From: Opisthorchis felineus
Taxonomy: Eukaryota > Platyhelminthes > Trematoda > Opisthorchiida > Opisthorchiidae
Assembly (NCBI GenBank): GCA_004794785.1
Contig: SJOL01004570.1
Coordinates: forward strand, 1-64,000
DNA length: 64,000 nucleotides
Direction: 5' to 3'
Shown: piece after piece, positions 12,101-27,100 of the stretch
Position numbering within the stretch: position 1 is the stretch's first letter
Layout: each line of letters opens with the position of its first letter
The notes under the pieces: generated by a model
Databases searched by the model: none
Told to the model about the DNA's origin: nothing
What the model saw: only the letters and a program-made list of their open reading frames with translations
Position numbers and translations under genes: made by a program

Positions 12101-15100
12101 TTCTTCCCGTAGTAAGAATAATCCCGAAGTCCCAAAATTGCCTTCCAGGAGATTATTCGCACTGCGTAACTTTTTACTTTCAAACAACCATGTGGTAGGG
12201 CCTCAGAAATTTCTGTCCTAGAGTCCGGGACGCGAACCATTAGTAAGGACAATAAATTCACACAACAAGATGCGGCACACTTTCTTCAGACTATTTTGTG
12301 CTCCTGTCCTTATCTAATAACTATTCCCGGGGCCCCGCAAACTCGTTTTTCTACATGTTTAGCCCAGATCCTCTTTTATATATATGGAAAATCACGCAAG
12401 TGGAAGTTTGCTCGGCGTTTAGTAAACAGGTATGAACCCGAGTCGTTGAGTTATCCTGAAATTTCGCTGACAGCAGACAGTATACTTTTGTTACAAATTT
12501 TGGGAGTATACTGATTAATCACTTGACCGTACTTGGTAACCAAGGTGGGTCTGTCGTCAGAAAGTGGAAATTAGTCCCCGTGTTGAGGTTACTGGCTCAA
12601 GCTCTCATGCCTCCATCAGTTGCATGGCGACATGCACCGAATATTTGTCGGTTCTTGTGGCCATTGGTCTTTGACTGTCTACTGGATAAGGGTCGGTACG
12701 GTTTTGCAATAATTTCTAGTCATCTCACCATTTTAGTCAAAATTTCGCTCAGCCATCCTCAAAAGAAGATAAAACTGTGTTTTTACCAAATGCCAACAAG
12801 TGACAACGTTCTGTTATTGTGAATAATGCATAATTCGACAAAAATGTCCCATGAACTGCTTGGGACTAGCCCACTTCACAAATGTACAGGCACTTTTGTT
12901 TTTCCTGTAGTCACTGATCATCGGGTTTCGTGTTTTTCCAAAGCCACCTGGAAGTTGCGGTCCAAAAAGAGTGACGAGTGCTCAAGATACCTCGCTAGTT
13001 AAAGCGCGAACTTGCTAACCAAAATGTCCATGGTTCGAATCCACCCCTGCTGCTGTCTAGGCTTGAGCAATCTGGCAGTATCTCAGCCCTCGTGCTTCCT
13101 TCGGGTGGCATGGTAGCTAGGCGTCGAAAGGGTGTTACAGCCGAATTATTAATATTATCATTATTTATTAAGGGTGATGAGTTGAAAGGTCCTGTAATGT
13201 TGCAGAGTCCTAAAATGAGTCCAAATTATGCGGAAATACTTTGAAACGTGGTAAATTCGTACTCGGTAATTTCGATAATTTGGTAATGCAGATCAGTTTT
13301 AATTCTCAACTTTTCGCAACAGTTCTATACTCACTACCAGGTGATATGGTACATTTTTATTGAGGATCAAGCCTGTTTAGTTGTTTTGACCATCGTCTGT
13401 GCCATCTTAATCTTCATTGGCGTGTGGCCTACATTAACTAATACAACTTAGGCATTTTTCTGGTCACTTGCTTACCGCCACCGATTGGCTAATCTGTGAT
13501 GTCTAGTTTTATAGTGCTTTTCTCCCACTTCTCTGATACGTCCTGGACAGTGTCATCACTTCTAACAAAAATTTGACACATGCACACTATACACAAGTCA
13601 CAACACCTTCACGTCCTGCACTGTACTACCAAAATAGACCCGTTAATATTATCTTCTGTCGAGCTGTTTTTCGCGTGCATAGCTTATGACTATCGTAACC
13701 TCCAGTATTTCCTATTCGGGTCCCATTTAGTCCTTTCCGTCGACAACAAAGTTCACCTACTTGGCCTTATCCGAATGGTACCATTCTCGGGTAAGTATGT
13801 GGTTTATTTCAGAGCCCATTTTTTGGTGAACGTCTCTACTTTGTGTCATTTGCTTCTGACTGCACAGTCGATTTCGTCTTAAAGAGTTTCAAATGTGATG
13901 GCTGACACGAACTTATGGCGGTTCTTATTAGGATGAACCAGCCGCTTATCGGTCTAACCAGTGGCCTAATGAAGTAAGCTTGTATGAAATATCCAGCGTA
14001 CTCACTAGTTGAAACCGACTGCTCTCTGTTCTTTTTGTCCTGTTATTTAGTGGTCGCTTTCCCTCTCAATCCAGATGGCCGCTTCGCCGATCTTACGATA
14101 CCAAAAGAGTATTTTCAAATTGGTAGCAATCAGTTTACACCCTCTTCTGTAGAAGTGTCCCAGCTCAATTTATGGGAATGTTTCGTGACGCACTAATCCA
14201 ATCCCTTTTTTATTTAAACGAAGAAGGAAGTATCACAAGATGGAACATTCACTAAGCTCGCCACTAATCCACTGCAATTTCGCATGGCATTGTTGCACTT
14301 TGATCGCACTTTTCACCCATGTCTCGGATAATCGGATTCACTTCATATATACCCCTTCATATGCACAACTCTNATATATATATATATATATATATATGGA
14401 AGCCCCTTCTGCAACTTATGATATGAAATCATTGTCAGCATCAGCGCTAATAATTGACGGACAACTGGACAGCAACCCTGTATCGTTTTGATTTGCTTCT
14501 ACTCGTCCAGATTGCATAGCAATTCTTACCCATTTAGTTGCAGACATGCTCATTTGTTCAAGTGAGGATCTAATCCATCATGCGTCAAACTAAACTCGGC
14601 AATGAAGTTTCGGAGTGAGCAACTTGGTTTAGCCGTTGATATTTGTGAACCTTGTGACGATTGTTAGTCCCTTCCGCAACACTGTAAACTTAGCACTATA
14701 CCACGCCACTGTTGTTCTCTCCTTGCAGGGCAGCCGAACACTGGATATTAATGTGCGCCATAGCCTACTTGCTATTTTCCCTGTAATTCGTAGTTCGAGT
14801 ATGTATATCAGACCGCTGTTCTTCATTAGAAGGCATCCTAGTGTTAATTTATCTCGTAGCTTTGGTGTAGCGTGCGGTTGTGGGAAAGATAATCACCCAG
14901 TTGTACAGTATGGGCTGTTTTTCTCTGTTTTAGCAAAAGATATCAAGGCATCAGTCACCTTCCGATCTGTCCAGAGGAGCGTCAATTCCAGGTGGGTGGT
15001 GTCCATCACTGTTTCATTCATACTCTTGTGCAAAATGTAGGTGTATGGTTAATTGAGCCATCGAATAACTTGATGTAGTAGAAACAGGTTTTGATCTCTG

Positions 15101-18100
15101 CCTAACTTGTGACGGCGTGTGGACCCTTTGGGTGTGATGCTTTCCACCTACGCTGTTCGGTAAAAACATTCGCATCGATCGGTTAACCAGTGTTTTGTTC
15201 ACGGAGATTGGCTGCGTCTTCAGACAAGAATCAGATCAACTTGTGTTGTTCTTCTTAAGGGTTTGCTTTCATCGTTTTGCCCCAGGTAATGTATGCTTTC
15301 GTGTCATGGCCCTTATGACACCAGCGTTGACCCCTTATGCTTCGACCGGTCGTTCCAATCCTGACAATTGTGCACCAACACTGTTTGTTAACAAGTGCAT
15401 GTGCGATATGTTGGTACCGTGCCCTCAGATACTTGAGCTGGACGTTTATTTCAGGACGTTGTACGGATGGGTCTTCCACTGTGTAAGGTTTAGCTGCCTT
15501 TGAAGGTCGTATGCACTTTAGCAATCCTAGGAAACATAATTTAAACTACTCAAAGGCCTTTTGACGTAGCAGCATGCAGCTGTCACGTGTGTGCCAAATG
15601 CGATAGCTCCACTAAACCCCGCTGCACAGGCAACTTCCCTCATTGATGATTAGTACGGCGACGGTGACCACAAAATATGAGTTGGAATGATCGGTAGAAG
15701 CATTCGGAAGACAACTTTTAATGTATCCGGAAGACGATGGTTATGTGTTTACAGCACTTCTTCGTTGACTAGGTTCAGCGAAGTACCTGATCAGATGTCG
15801 TTTCAGCTCAACGTAGCAACTTTCGTGCGCATAACATAGTGCGCAGTCCCGTATGCATCCTCACCATTGACAACACAAAGTCAGTGTCCAAAACCCGATG
15901 CCTCACTGCTGTTTAGAAGGCTTATTGTGGATAAAAAAAAATAAAAAGCAACAAGGCAGGGACATAGTGCTGGGCTACTGTAAACGCGCCGAGGTGCCTA
16001 TACCTTCGCACACTCGTTCAGACAATCTTGTTAGAAACCGACAAACAACAAGAACTTTATTGATACCGATTATCAACTTTATTTCGCTGCGTCTCCAGCC
16101 AAATACAGGGGGGATCACGCGGGCTGCATCGTAGAAAACAGGTCGCGTCAACAATACCCAAACTTTTTGCTGTCGTTTTCATATCCCACTTGCGCTACTC
16201 CAACTTAGGAACGGGAAGCATCACTCGTCGACAGACGCTGGCTCAATATGGGTAAATGTGACAAAGCGATCGCAGTTTCTGGTGTTGCACACAGTCCTCA
16301 GTCGAAGTCTCCTGCGCACCTGAACACTGGTATTTAACTGTTTCGTTGGACCATAGTTGGTGTCATTCTGCACGAATAATAGTATATAGACCGGCTAGTT
16401 ATCGAACGCTTGAAGACGGTTCAGTTCCGCTGCTCGCAGAGACCATGCTCCGCAACCATACGGCAAAACAAATCATAAATGAGCCCGCTATCCACATTGC
16501 TTGAGATCGTTTTGTCGCTGCAAGTGTTTCGAGTTAGCAAGCGGAGGTCGAGCCGTATATATTCGTGCTTTGAACTCATCTGTCAGGCTTCGGTGAGAGC
16601 CAATACAGCTTCAAAGAAATGCAAAACGATCTATAACTGCTAGTATCTCCTTGGGTCGCAGTTGGCTGTACTTTCAGAAGCATGAACTTACACTTTGTGG
16701 ATGCAAAGCATATACCAAAATACTGGGTGACCGTGGTTGGTCTATCCAAAAGGAATTGCGCATATGGTGAAATACACTCATCTGCAAATTAAGTTGTGTT
16801 GCCAGGATACTCAACTCCATCTCTCTTCGATGATATTCTTCAGCATACGCATTCTTCCCTTCAGAAACGAGAGCGATGTTGTCTGCATACTCCCGTTCGA
16901 CAAACTTTCCGCCGACAACCGTTTCAAAACGGCAGTTATCAGGATTCTCCAGCATTCGTCTCTTCTCTTCGATCATGAATTTGGATAGAAATGGAGACAG
17001 TGTGCATCGTTGTTGGGTACCGCTTAATGTAGAAGTTTTTTCTAATGGCGAATAGTGCCGTTGACCGGCATAGTTAACTAACGGAGTCCTATCTTACTAG
17101 CCAGCCTCACAGAACCACCTAGAGACACGAATTGTGTACTACCGGTTGGTTATATACGGTCCTTAAAGCCGGAGAATACTGATCAAATGGTTCTCCTTGC
17201 TTTACGTATTATCCACCTACTTGTAGGGTTGCTCATCATGATCCACTGAAGCATCATTTTCCGTACACTTTTTTTGTTTTCTAAACCCACACTGCTTAAG
17301 CTCCCCATTCTCGAAGGAGTCTCAGTCAGCCCAGTGCACGGACCCCAGGCAGGCAACTTCGGAGTAGCATGTTTCCGCGTTCTAACCAAGCTCCACGTAG
17401 TCTCGGACGCCGAGCTTTCGACGTGGGGTCAGACGTTCATGCAAAAACCATCACACCCGTCAGCAAGAGATCATCATCTGTTTTATCTGATCGGACCAAG
17501 GAGGTGAGCCTAGACAATCCCGGACCCTTGGTAATCATATTACCTCAAGTCGAATCTATCCCGAGTCATGTTTTGGAAGAATTTATCCATCTGACTTCTA
17601 TCTACCTCTCTGGACCATCCGACGGATGCTCACGCGGTTTACCTATTTACCTGGTTCTCGGTCTGTCCACAAGCCCCGAGGCGGGGTTCGAATCACGTCT
17701 ATGTGCTTCCACGTTAGGTCGCTTGAAGACTGAGCGCTTCACTGTCCCACCTCCGGCCTCTTTTCTGGAGACCGTGTTCGAAGCGGTGAGTTTTTGTCTC
17801 TGTGCCTGTTGTGATCCCATTCTGGGCTCGGTTGTATCGCTTTACTCGCCGTTGAATTGTCCATCGTCAACATTACCAAAAATGTGAATTGGCTGCCGAA
17901 CGTTTTTCAATTTGTCTTATTGGCCGCATTTTTGATAGGCCTTGTGAACCTTACGAGCTGGCACTATAGAAACGCTCACTTTTTCGTGCAAGGGCTGCTT
18001 TATTCCACGAAGTATACTACACTGGGCCTTTTTTTGCTTTCCTCGAGGTTGATTATTATGGAACCAGGACACTTACAATAAAAAAAACATTTCAGCTCTG

Positions 18101-21100
18101 CATTTGAGGACCTGATTAACTGCTGGGTTCCGCGTATTCCGTTTATGCAACCAAGTTTCGCAGCACAGATTCAACGTTAGAATTCGGAGCTGATATACTT
18201 TTCTCGTACCTATGGCATTCCGGTACATCGTTGGATATGTTTTTTAAGATCGTTCCACGGTATTTGTGCCGCACTTGTTGTTCTTTGCTAGTGTTGATTT
18301 GTGTATGCAAATGCGCCGTGCCAGCGTGTTTTTCCTGAATGCGGAGTGATTTCTGAGCTTGGTCCCGCCACCCCTTGCGCTTAGTTAGGACATAGGTTTC
18401 TTTTTTTCTGTGGGCTTTTCGAAGCTCGCTGCAGTGTTTTATACTCGTAGTACCTCAGTCTCATGGAAAGGCGTATCGAGAATGCGTTTGCGGGACTTAG
18501 CTCGCGCACCTCAGAGTTGTCTGTGTACGTGTATTTGGTTATCTCATTTAGTGGTTTGCCTGTATCTCTAGATCCGTAACATTGACAACCTAGAATCCCT
18601 GCTTAAGGATTTCATCTTGCTGCTCCGATCGCTGTGAGATATAAGCAGATTTGTCGGGACTATTGCCAAGGCCTGCTCATTTCCTCAGTTCTCGGTCATT
18701 GGTTAGGTTAGAACCTTGAGGTGTTTTTATCTTTGTTTGTGGAATACACCAAGCACAAACTCCGAAGCGCATCGGATTGCTTATCCATGCGAACGGTAGA
18801 TCGCCGCGGTCTAACCAGTAAACTGACTCGGGTCGACAACTGCTGTCTCCCTGGATGGGGGCCCCGGGACTCAACTCACCAATGGTTAATGACACCGGTC
18901 GAAATGGCCAAATCGCTGTCAGTGGTGCTCTTGCATCAAGGCTATCGCCTTCAATGCTCGGCTACCCAGTTCCCAAACTAAGGGAACATGCTATCGCCTT
19001 CAATGTTTGGCTGTATTCCACGCTGTCCCACTTTCCGGTGGTCGAAACAATATCAGCTGAAACCAATGTACCCATGGTACATGACTTTTAGCTGATAAAT
19101 TGAATTGAATTAAATTCTAGGTTCCCTAGTGTCCAGACGGACTATGTTAAATGATTACTCCTTTGTTTACCTATTCTCGTTCACCACAGCTCATTCATTT
19201 CCCTGGTTTTCGTCTGACACACTCCATGACCACCCATCTTGTGGATTCACTATTCCTTTGTCTCGACTATTCCGTGCAAAATTTCCTGCGCCGAATTCAG
19301 GTGAGTTATCTTCTGTGGTATCTTTATTTTTGCCTTCGACTGTGGGCATTCACAGGCCTTCTCATCACATGTAGGATCGTGAACCTTAGACATGTACATC
19401 ATATCCATATTTTGGTGGGGAAGTGGCTGACGTCATTAACCCACCTTTCCCTTCAGCTCGGTTGACGTCAGCGTCAGCGATATTTACATTCACGTGGATT
19501 GTATTAGTAGACCTATGATTACTTCCATCGTAGTTGTGGTAAGGTCTGATACTGTATTATTGCCGATGTACGGATGTTATGATGCGAACTTTTGACCAGA
19601 AAGGCATGTGGTTTGATTCAGTCTAACTGCTCCTCTCTAATCGTGCATAACTCGTCAGTATCTCCGTTATCTTACGTTTCATGACAGTAGTACTTCGAAC
19701 TGGCGCTGTAATGGAGTGGTTTAGTTTTCGCCACAACGTCAGTTCTTGGATTTTACACCTGTGCACTTTTTACAATTGCTCTGAACATCCTTCCTTCTCA
19801 AGTTCTGCATGCTAGAACACTATTTGAACTGTCCGAACCCAGAATTACTATTGCCGATCGAACGGGCTCGTGCTTATTTGACCGCACTTCCACCAACTGA
19901 ATTGGCCAATATGTTAACTCTTCACTACCCATCGGTCACCAGCCTTGTGACCGATCCGTCCATGTCACCTCCCGTCAGTCCAACTGGTCGGGTGAAAACG
20001 AAGCCCACTGTTGTGGATCGATTGGTTACTCAACTAGCTTCACACTGGAAATTGCAGTATCTGGTCTCACCCTTATTGAGTTGGTTTCAATTCATCTGTT
20101 CCTCGCTTTCGGCCCAACCACTGGGAAAATCGGTGAGTGATTACGGTTCTCTTTCACCTAGAACATGCTCATCTGTGCCGTTCAGTTGTAAACCACTAAC
20201 ATCACCTTAGCCAACCATTTGAGAAAAAAAGCTTTGAACTCACCCAGGAGTAATCGCTTTAGAAAAGTTCTGGAATGCCGGTTGTTCGACAGACATCCTA
20301 ACTGGTCAGCATAGTTTGGTTTTCTTCTTACATCATTAGATGAACGTGGACGCGCCATCCTTTATAAGTCAAATGAGCACTCTCTGCAACTCACTAGTCA
20401 TCCCTGTGCGTTACGGGCTCACAAAGCAGGCGTATTCTCCGAGCTTCTCCCGTCAATGCAGCCGAGAAGTCGGATGTGGGTTGTCGACACTTTCGTCGTT
20501 CTTATTAGTAGTGTAGAACAGTGCTTTGCTATCCTGGATGCCGGCCCAAGTGAACCCTGAGGTAGCCTTTGCGCTACAGTTTTGACTGAAGGACGTCCTA
20601 AATGATAAATTCATCCGAAGTTTGCTCGGACCTAACGTTCACAACGACTGAATGTGCAATTGAGTGATTTGTTACGGTCTGATCATCCCCTGAGAATATG
20701 ACACATGATGTTGTCACTGACTTTATAGCGCTTGTTCGTCGGAACAGTCGACTTTTATTTAACTGTCCCACCTTATGTTGAACATGCTCTCGACAGCTGA
20801 ATGCTATCCCTTCCTTATCCCACTCGCTGTGCTGGTCGATTCCATCACGATTTTGCGTAAGTTACTCGAAGTTGGTCCGCAGGAAAGGGAAGACCCTTAG
20901 CCGTAAGTTATCGAATTGTTGAAAACTTGAAACAACCAACGAGACAAGAAAAAATACCGTAGTACGTGGAAAATCAATGGCATATGGACAAGACGCAATT
21001 GTAGAGTATCATACAGGTTGGGCAGATGAATTTTAACCCAGGTCTTGAAAAGCTGAAAGCAGAAAATATGGATAAGCAGAAAGTGGGAGGGACTCTTAAT

Positions 21101-24100
21101 GACGAGGATTCCTGGGCTAAATGAGGGTTTCGAAACAATTGTGTAACTTCAGTAATTTACGTAAAGCAGTTAGAAGACGGAGGCCGACAGGCGCATTCAT
21201 TTGGTATTGGCTGGTCAGTACCAAATTACCGGTAACAATAAAACAAGATTTTTGTGGTCCGTACAAAAGGGGGGTTAGTAAGTTGGTTACACACTGATCG
21301 GTCAACAAAGAGGATGTGTGAGTTCTGGTGGCTCAACAGAATAGGAAACGCTGAGGTCAAACCAACTTGGTAACCTATGACCGAAAGTTGTTTGCCAATT
21401 ACTGAATGCGATAGCCTACAGGCGAGATGGCTCAGTGGTTAGAGCGCGAATTTACTGACCGGAAGGTCCGTGGTTCAAACCCGACCTCTGCATCTCGACT
21501 TCCCCTGTATAGGCTTGGACAACCTGGCAGTATCCCAGCCTTCGTGCATCCTTCGGGTGGCTTGGCAGCTAGGCACCGAAAGGGTGTTACAGCTGAACGA
21601 TTTAATAGCCTACCAGTAGACAATAGTCTCCAGCTTTGGTCTGTTGTTAGGTTCTGGATCTAACGGGTACCGTGCTTCTTCGTTCTGGCATTGGGACTGT
21701 CATCGGTCCCACCTATGTTACTTTCAACACAGTTATAGGTGAACTTATATACTGATTTAGCCCTATGAAGAAGTTAATGACTGTCTCCCGTATTTGGATA
21801 TTTGGATATATTTGGATATACATGTAGTCCTGTTAAACGTAGCTTTTATAGAAAACCCACTTGGTCAGCGTAGCATATACGTTCCCCTTTGACCTTTTGA
21901 AACAGAAACGCAGCTTCGACAAAACTCTGTTCTCACACGCATGCCGGATATGCACACTGAAGCTGAACTGGAGGTGCTTACAAATACCATGTGGAGAAAC
22001 GGATACCTTAACCGTCTCATCAAACGACACAACGAAATGGGACCTGAACCGTCCAACAGTTACATGGAACCCCCTTTTAAAGGGGGTAATTGAAATGTTC
22101 AAGCAACCAGATATCTTGTGTCCTCGCATAGAAGCAGTTCTGGGTCGAGGGTTATCACTGCCTTCATTTAAGCGAGAGAAACTTATTAGGGTCACCTGTC
22201 GGACCACTGATTATGTCATTTCAAATGCAACTGCGGGGAAAGTTAAGTAGACAAAGCCGGTAGCGGTTTCAATGCCAGAAAGAAGTACGGTACCCGTTGA
22301 ATCCAGAACCTAATAACAGAGCAAAGCTCGAAACTATTGTCTGTTCGTAGGCCATTGCAGTTAGACAAACAGCTTCCGGACATAGGTCGCCGAGTTGGTT
22401 TGACTTTAGCCTTCACCATTCTGCTATGCCATCAGGACTCACGTATTCTCCAACTATCTGAAATTGCTGCATTTATTCGGTGCATACCATCATTATGTGT
22501 CCAAGAGAAACGTAGGTCACCTTAGGCTTAACGTGTGTACCGTTTCTCTTTGTCGATTGATCAGTCTGTAACCACCTGACTAAGCCTCATTTTGTAAAGA
22601 CTAAAAAATTCGTCTCATTATAGTGACAGGGCCGCCACTGTTGGTTTGTATTCAATTACGCTCTAAACTGTCGTACACTGTATTTGTGATATGTGATATG
22701 CTCTCATCCTACTTCTCTGCTTTCGTTTCCAGACGCTTTCTCTCTACCGTACCTGGCTCAAAAATGGCTTGACACAATCAGAGGAATTCAAGTTGACGCT
22801 GAATTTGCTCAGGTGTGTTTAACTGTGCTGATAGTTTTTTCCTGAAATTCTGAGTTCTCATAATTACATTTCGAACTGTTCATCCGAATTCTGGTTTACA
22901 TTATCCAGTGCCGATAACTGGTTCGCATTAGGGCGTTTGTGAGTCTAAGGTGTTCTTCTCTCGTTTTGAAATTAGTGGGGATTTCTGTACCTTGTTCATA
23001 TCCGTTTGGATGCACAATGAATAAGTGTTGGCAGAAACCAATGAAATAAAGACCGTGGAAGACACATTGGAATCGAATTAGGTTTAAGCTTGTAGGAGTC
23101 GCAGGGTCTGCATCACCCATGGACTTTCAGAGTTTTTGATGCACGGAATACTTTGCCATTCCGGTCTAGTTACGCCAGTCGGAAGGAGCGACATAATCAT
23201 AAGAAACTGTCCAAAGTTGCATGCAGACCAAGTGCATACATGGATGCAAGCATTTCGGATTATCTGGTAATTCTGAGCATAGGCACCATACCAAGGGTAA
23301 ATTTCCTTGTCTGCATAAAAACGCTCATCTGAAGCTTGATGTAATTTCCCGAATGAATTTCTTCCCAAAGAAACATCCGGTTTACACTGTATCTCATTCG
23401 TTGAGCGTTGACGAAGCATTTATGTCCTCCGCTTATTCGGTTTGCATTTTCCATCGTTTTTATTGCATAGCCTAGGCAAAGGGATTCGTATTATGATTTG
23501 GACTGTCTGGTCGGACATCGGATTTACAGATGGCATACCGGCAGGTCCTATTAATGTTTCGCGATAAGTAAGCAGGAGTTAATATAGAAAGGTTCAGAAA
23601 AGACGATTTCTCAGTAGGTTCTAAGCTTTCCCAACTGGTTGGTTTGGTGTATTCGGTACTAGGTCCTTGTTTGCGGAGATCGCGGGTAATCGTCTAACCA
23701 ACTCATTTGATGTTGCATGGTGTGAAGTTGTCTGAAAATGACTACCCTTATTTCAGCACATGAGTTTCAGAGGTGTGAGGTACAAAATTTTAAGGGCGGG
23801 GTGTAATTAGTCCAAAGAAACAATGCACCGCATATTTCCTCCTGCCTGGGACTCGTTAGATGGGTGTGATAGGATCGGTGACATTTCCCTTTGACCAACG
23901 GTCTTCACCGTTTGCTGAGCACCACTTAAATGCTGTCAAGTAGCCCCACTTCGTGATTCATTTGATTACATGGACTGACTCAAGAAATCACCCCGGTGTG
24001 TCACATAAAAGCAAAGGGGACAGTATTGTTTGATTAGATGTATTCTGTTTTGCTTTAGATGAAAAATAGGATGGCCTCAGTTATGGTAACACGATCGATC

Positions 24101-27100
24101 TTCGGACACATTATCTCCCATTTGGTACCAAGTTAAAGCCGACTGGACTGCACAGCCTCGGAGACCAGATTTTGTCCGCAGGTGAAAGTTTGGTGATCCT
24201 TAAGTTAGCTCATGACAGGTAAATCCACTATATCAGTCTGGCTGAGGCTCTACTTATCAGCATTTGGTTGAGCAATTCCGTCATGTGACCTTATGTTGGC
24301 TACATATGTCCAGACAAGCAACACGGCAATAGGTTACCAAACTAAACTGGCCTTACCTTTCAGTATGTTCAATGGCAACCGGAAGCCGGACTGAGTCGAC
24401 AAAGCTTGGTGGCTCTGAGTAGTTTAGATCAAGCTGTCACTGATAATGAGATGCTTACGATTTAAGTACTGTTGATGGCCCTCACCCAGAGGCTCATCTA
24501 AGAGGGACAGGTAGTTACCGTAAAGGAGAGTAGGTGAGCAAGGTTCTGAACGAACGTGACAAAACTGCAGTGATATTTCCGATAGGGTCAAATAGCTGGG
24601 GCTCTTGGGGACGTGGTTGTTTGACCCTCGAGACCAAAACCAATGATGGATCTGAAACCAACCAACCAAGTGATCAGACAAGCAGAGAAATGTGAAAAAA
24701 CTGTGACAAAGCGCGCCACTGTGCATTCTGGTGTTATTGAGCAGAAATGTGGTTAACCGTTCCTGCGTTTCTCGTCAAGATCTGAGAGGAAATCGATTTT
24801 TCTAGCTAATTCTGCCAAACAAGCTTGGATGCTGAACCTCAGTAAATAATACGGGCGGCTGTTGTGTCAGTTGAAGAATGGAGCAACAAAACCGCAGACC
24901 AACGAACTTTTCCCCCAACCCAGTTCAGTACGTTGCCTTTTTTAGTCATTGTTCGTCTTTTCGCTTCCTCGCTCGTCTATTTCAACAATGTGGCGTGTAC
25001 GCAGAGGCAGTTCTCAGCATACTTAGATTTCACGATGATTTTTGGTTGCTGAAACGGAGAAAATACCATGATCTGAAGCTCAGACAGCAAGAAAAACTGG
25101 CCATCAATTCGTACAAATTAACAGTGCCGTGCATTGTAGTTGTCACCCTTTCGAAGATCACCTGCGCCACATGATCTACATGAATTGACAGTTAGTTTGG
25201 TGCATGAGGCTGTTAGAGAGGTGTTAGGCTAGCACTAAGTTCCTTTCCCGTCCACTTTTATTCTTTCCTTCACGATAAAACTTTCAACTAAATCATGGTT
25301 GTACGGCAGCGAAGCATCAGTGTTAAACACTGGTACCGTGCTGTCGATGTTGTCGGTGAGGAGTGCATATGTGCGTTGTATGACCCAAATTCTTAGGTAA
25401 GGAGTCGGATATTTCATGGCTGACAGGTGTGTGTGAGGATAGTAATGTGGTCTTCAGTTGTGTGCTAGAACTACAGTAAGATTGGAGTTATCCGAATGTG
25501 CGAACTTATTGCCTTCGCTACACGTTTAAGGAGGCGGGAGAACTTGGTGGCCTAATACCCGGTAAGCAGGACAAAGCTGCTACCAATACATTCACAGAAG
25601 TTCATGGAAGCGGCAGTTGTGTCGGATAGCATGATAACGAAGTCAGGAGACCGATATCAATTTGTCCAAGACAACTCAACTTGGTATCTGCATGGTTCAA
25701 CCCTTAACGCCTTATTTTACGTAGTAGCTGCGAACAAGTCTTCCTTGGCACGTATGTAGTAGCTTAACTTCCCGACGTAAAGTAGGTTTGGAGGTTCCGT
25801 TTTACTTTTCATACAACACTCTTGCTTCCCTGTTCCTGATTATTGTACTGGCCTTCTTCAGTTCATGTTACTGTGACCTAGACATATACAATTATCGTTT
25901 CTATTTCGTGAAATCCATAACAAGATCAATTACGCCAGCATCACTTTCACTTCCTCTCTGAAATGAACTTTCACTCAGCTACCTTTGATTTTCCATAGTG
26001 TAACTTAAACGACCTGGCTACATAATTAGCTTATACTCGAAAAGGAAGCCAGACTACGGAGAATATTGGCCTGTATAATTTCACCGTTGTGACAACCAGT
26101 CTTGTGTCCCTGTGCAGATGTTATTCGTCCTCATAATTTACATTTCTAGCCTTATTTTCTCCCCATAGCGGTCTGACGAAAGATAACCTACTTCAGGCAA
26201 TAGATCGAGCCGCTGGCTGGTTGGGGTCACACCTACAGAACGAAAAAGTTGGTAGATTCTGCAACCTATGGTCTCCCAGTATCGTCCAAGAATGCTGTTC
26301 GGAACTCCGTCAGCTAGAGAGGACCACCAGGCACTGGTATGAATCATTAGATGCTGCATCTACGAGTAGGTCACGATTTGGGTTTTTCATTTTATTTAAC
26401 TACCTCCATGTTTTTATGGTTCCTAGTACTTTTTACGCATCAGATGGGCGTGGTCGATTTATTTTTCCGGTGTCCACTTTCGTTTTCTCGTACGACTCAC
26501 TCAAATACGCATTTTCCGACCGCATATTTTGTTCCCACTACTATCAGAAATAAACACGGGTTCCGGAATCACAGGGCTCGAAACCGGTCCGACAGGTTCA
26601 CCCGTCGGAGTCAGTCCAGCCTCACAAGCATTGAACGGGAAGCAAAGGATAAGTCGCTGGGGACTGCGTCAGGTGAGTCCTGACTTCAGGGTCGTCCTTT
26701 GCCATATGTTATTCATCTTCATGTCACGTTAATCACCTTCGTCATTTTTGAGCTCTTCCGTTTGATCAACCGTTGTGCGATGCTTTTTCACTATCCTGTA
26801 TCCCCAAATTAAATAGGCATTTGACGTCAGTCTCTGAGACCATATACAATTGTCCTTCTCAGGGAGGCTGTATATTTCACCGGTAACCCCCCCTATTAAA
26901 ACAGCTTCCACTCCGAAAGTACGAGACCTACATGATTAAACGCTTGAGAGTAAGGGGTAAGATGAGCTCGAGGTAGCTCGGTGGCTAGGACGCGAACTTA
27001 CTGACCGGAAGGTCCGTTGTTCGAATCCAACCCCTGCATCTCGGCTGCTCTTGTCTAGGCTTAGGCAACCTGGTAATATCTCAGCCCTCGTGCTTCCCTT

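Noticed and set aside
21427..21663. Open frame [10 protein letters not shown]... on the + strand, and its antisense counterpart at 30853-31056
   Set aside because: It is the chance translation of the tRNA-derived SINE head and body, repeated wherever the SINE occurs. Such frames are sometimes annotated as proteins but have no independent support.
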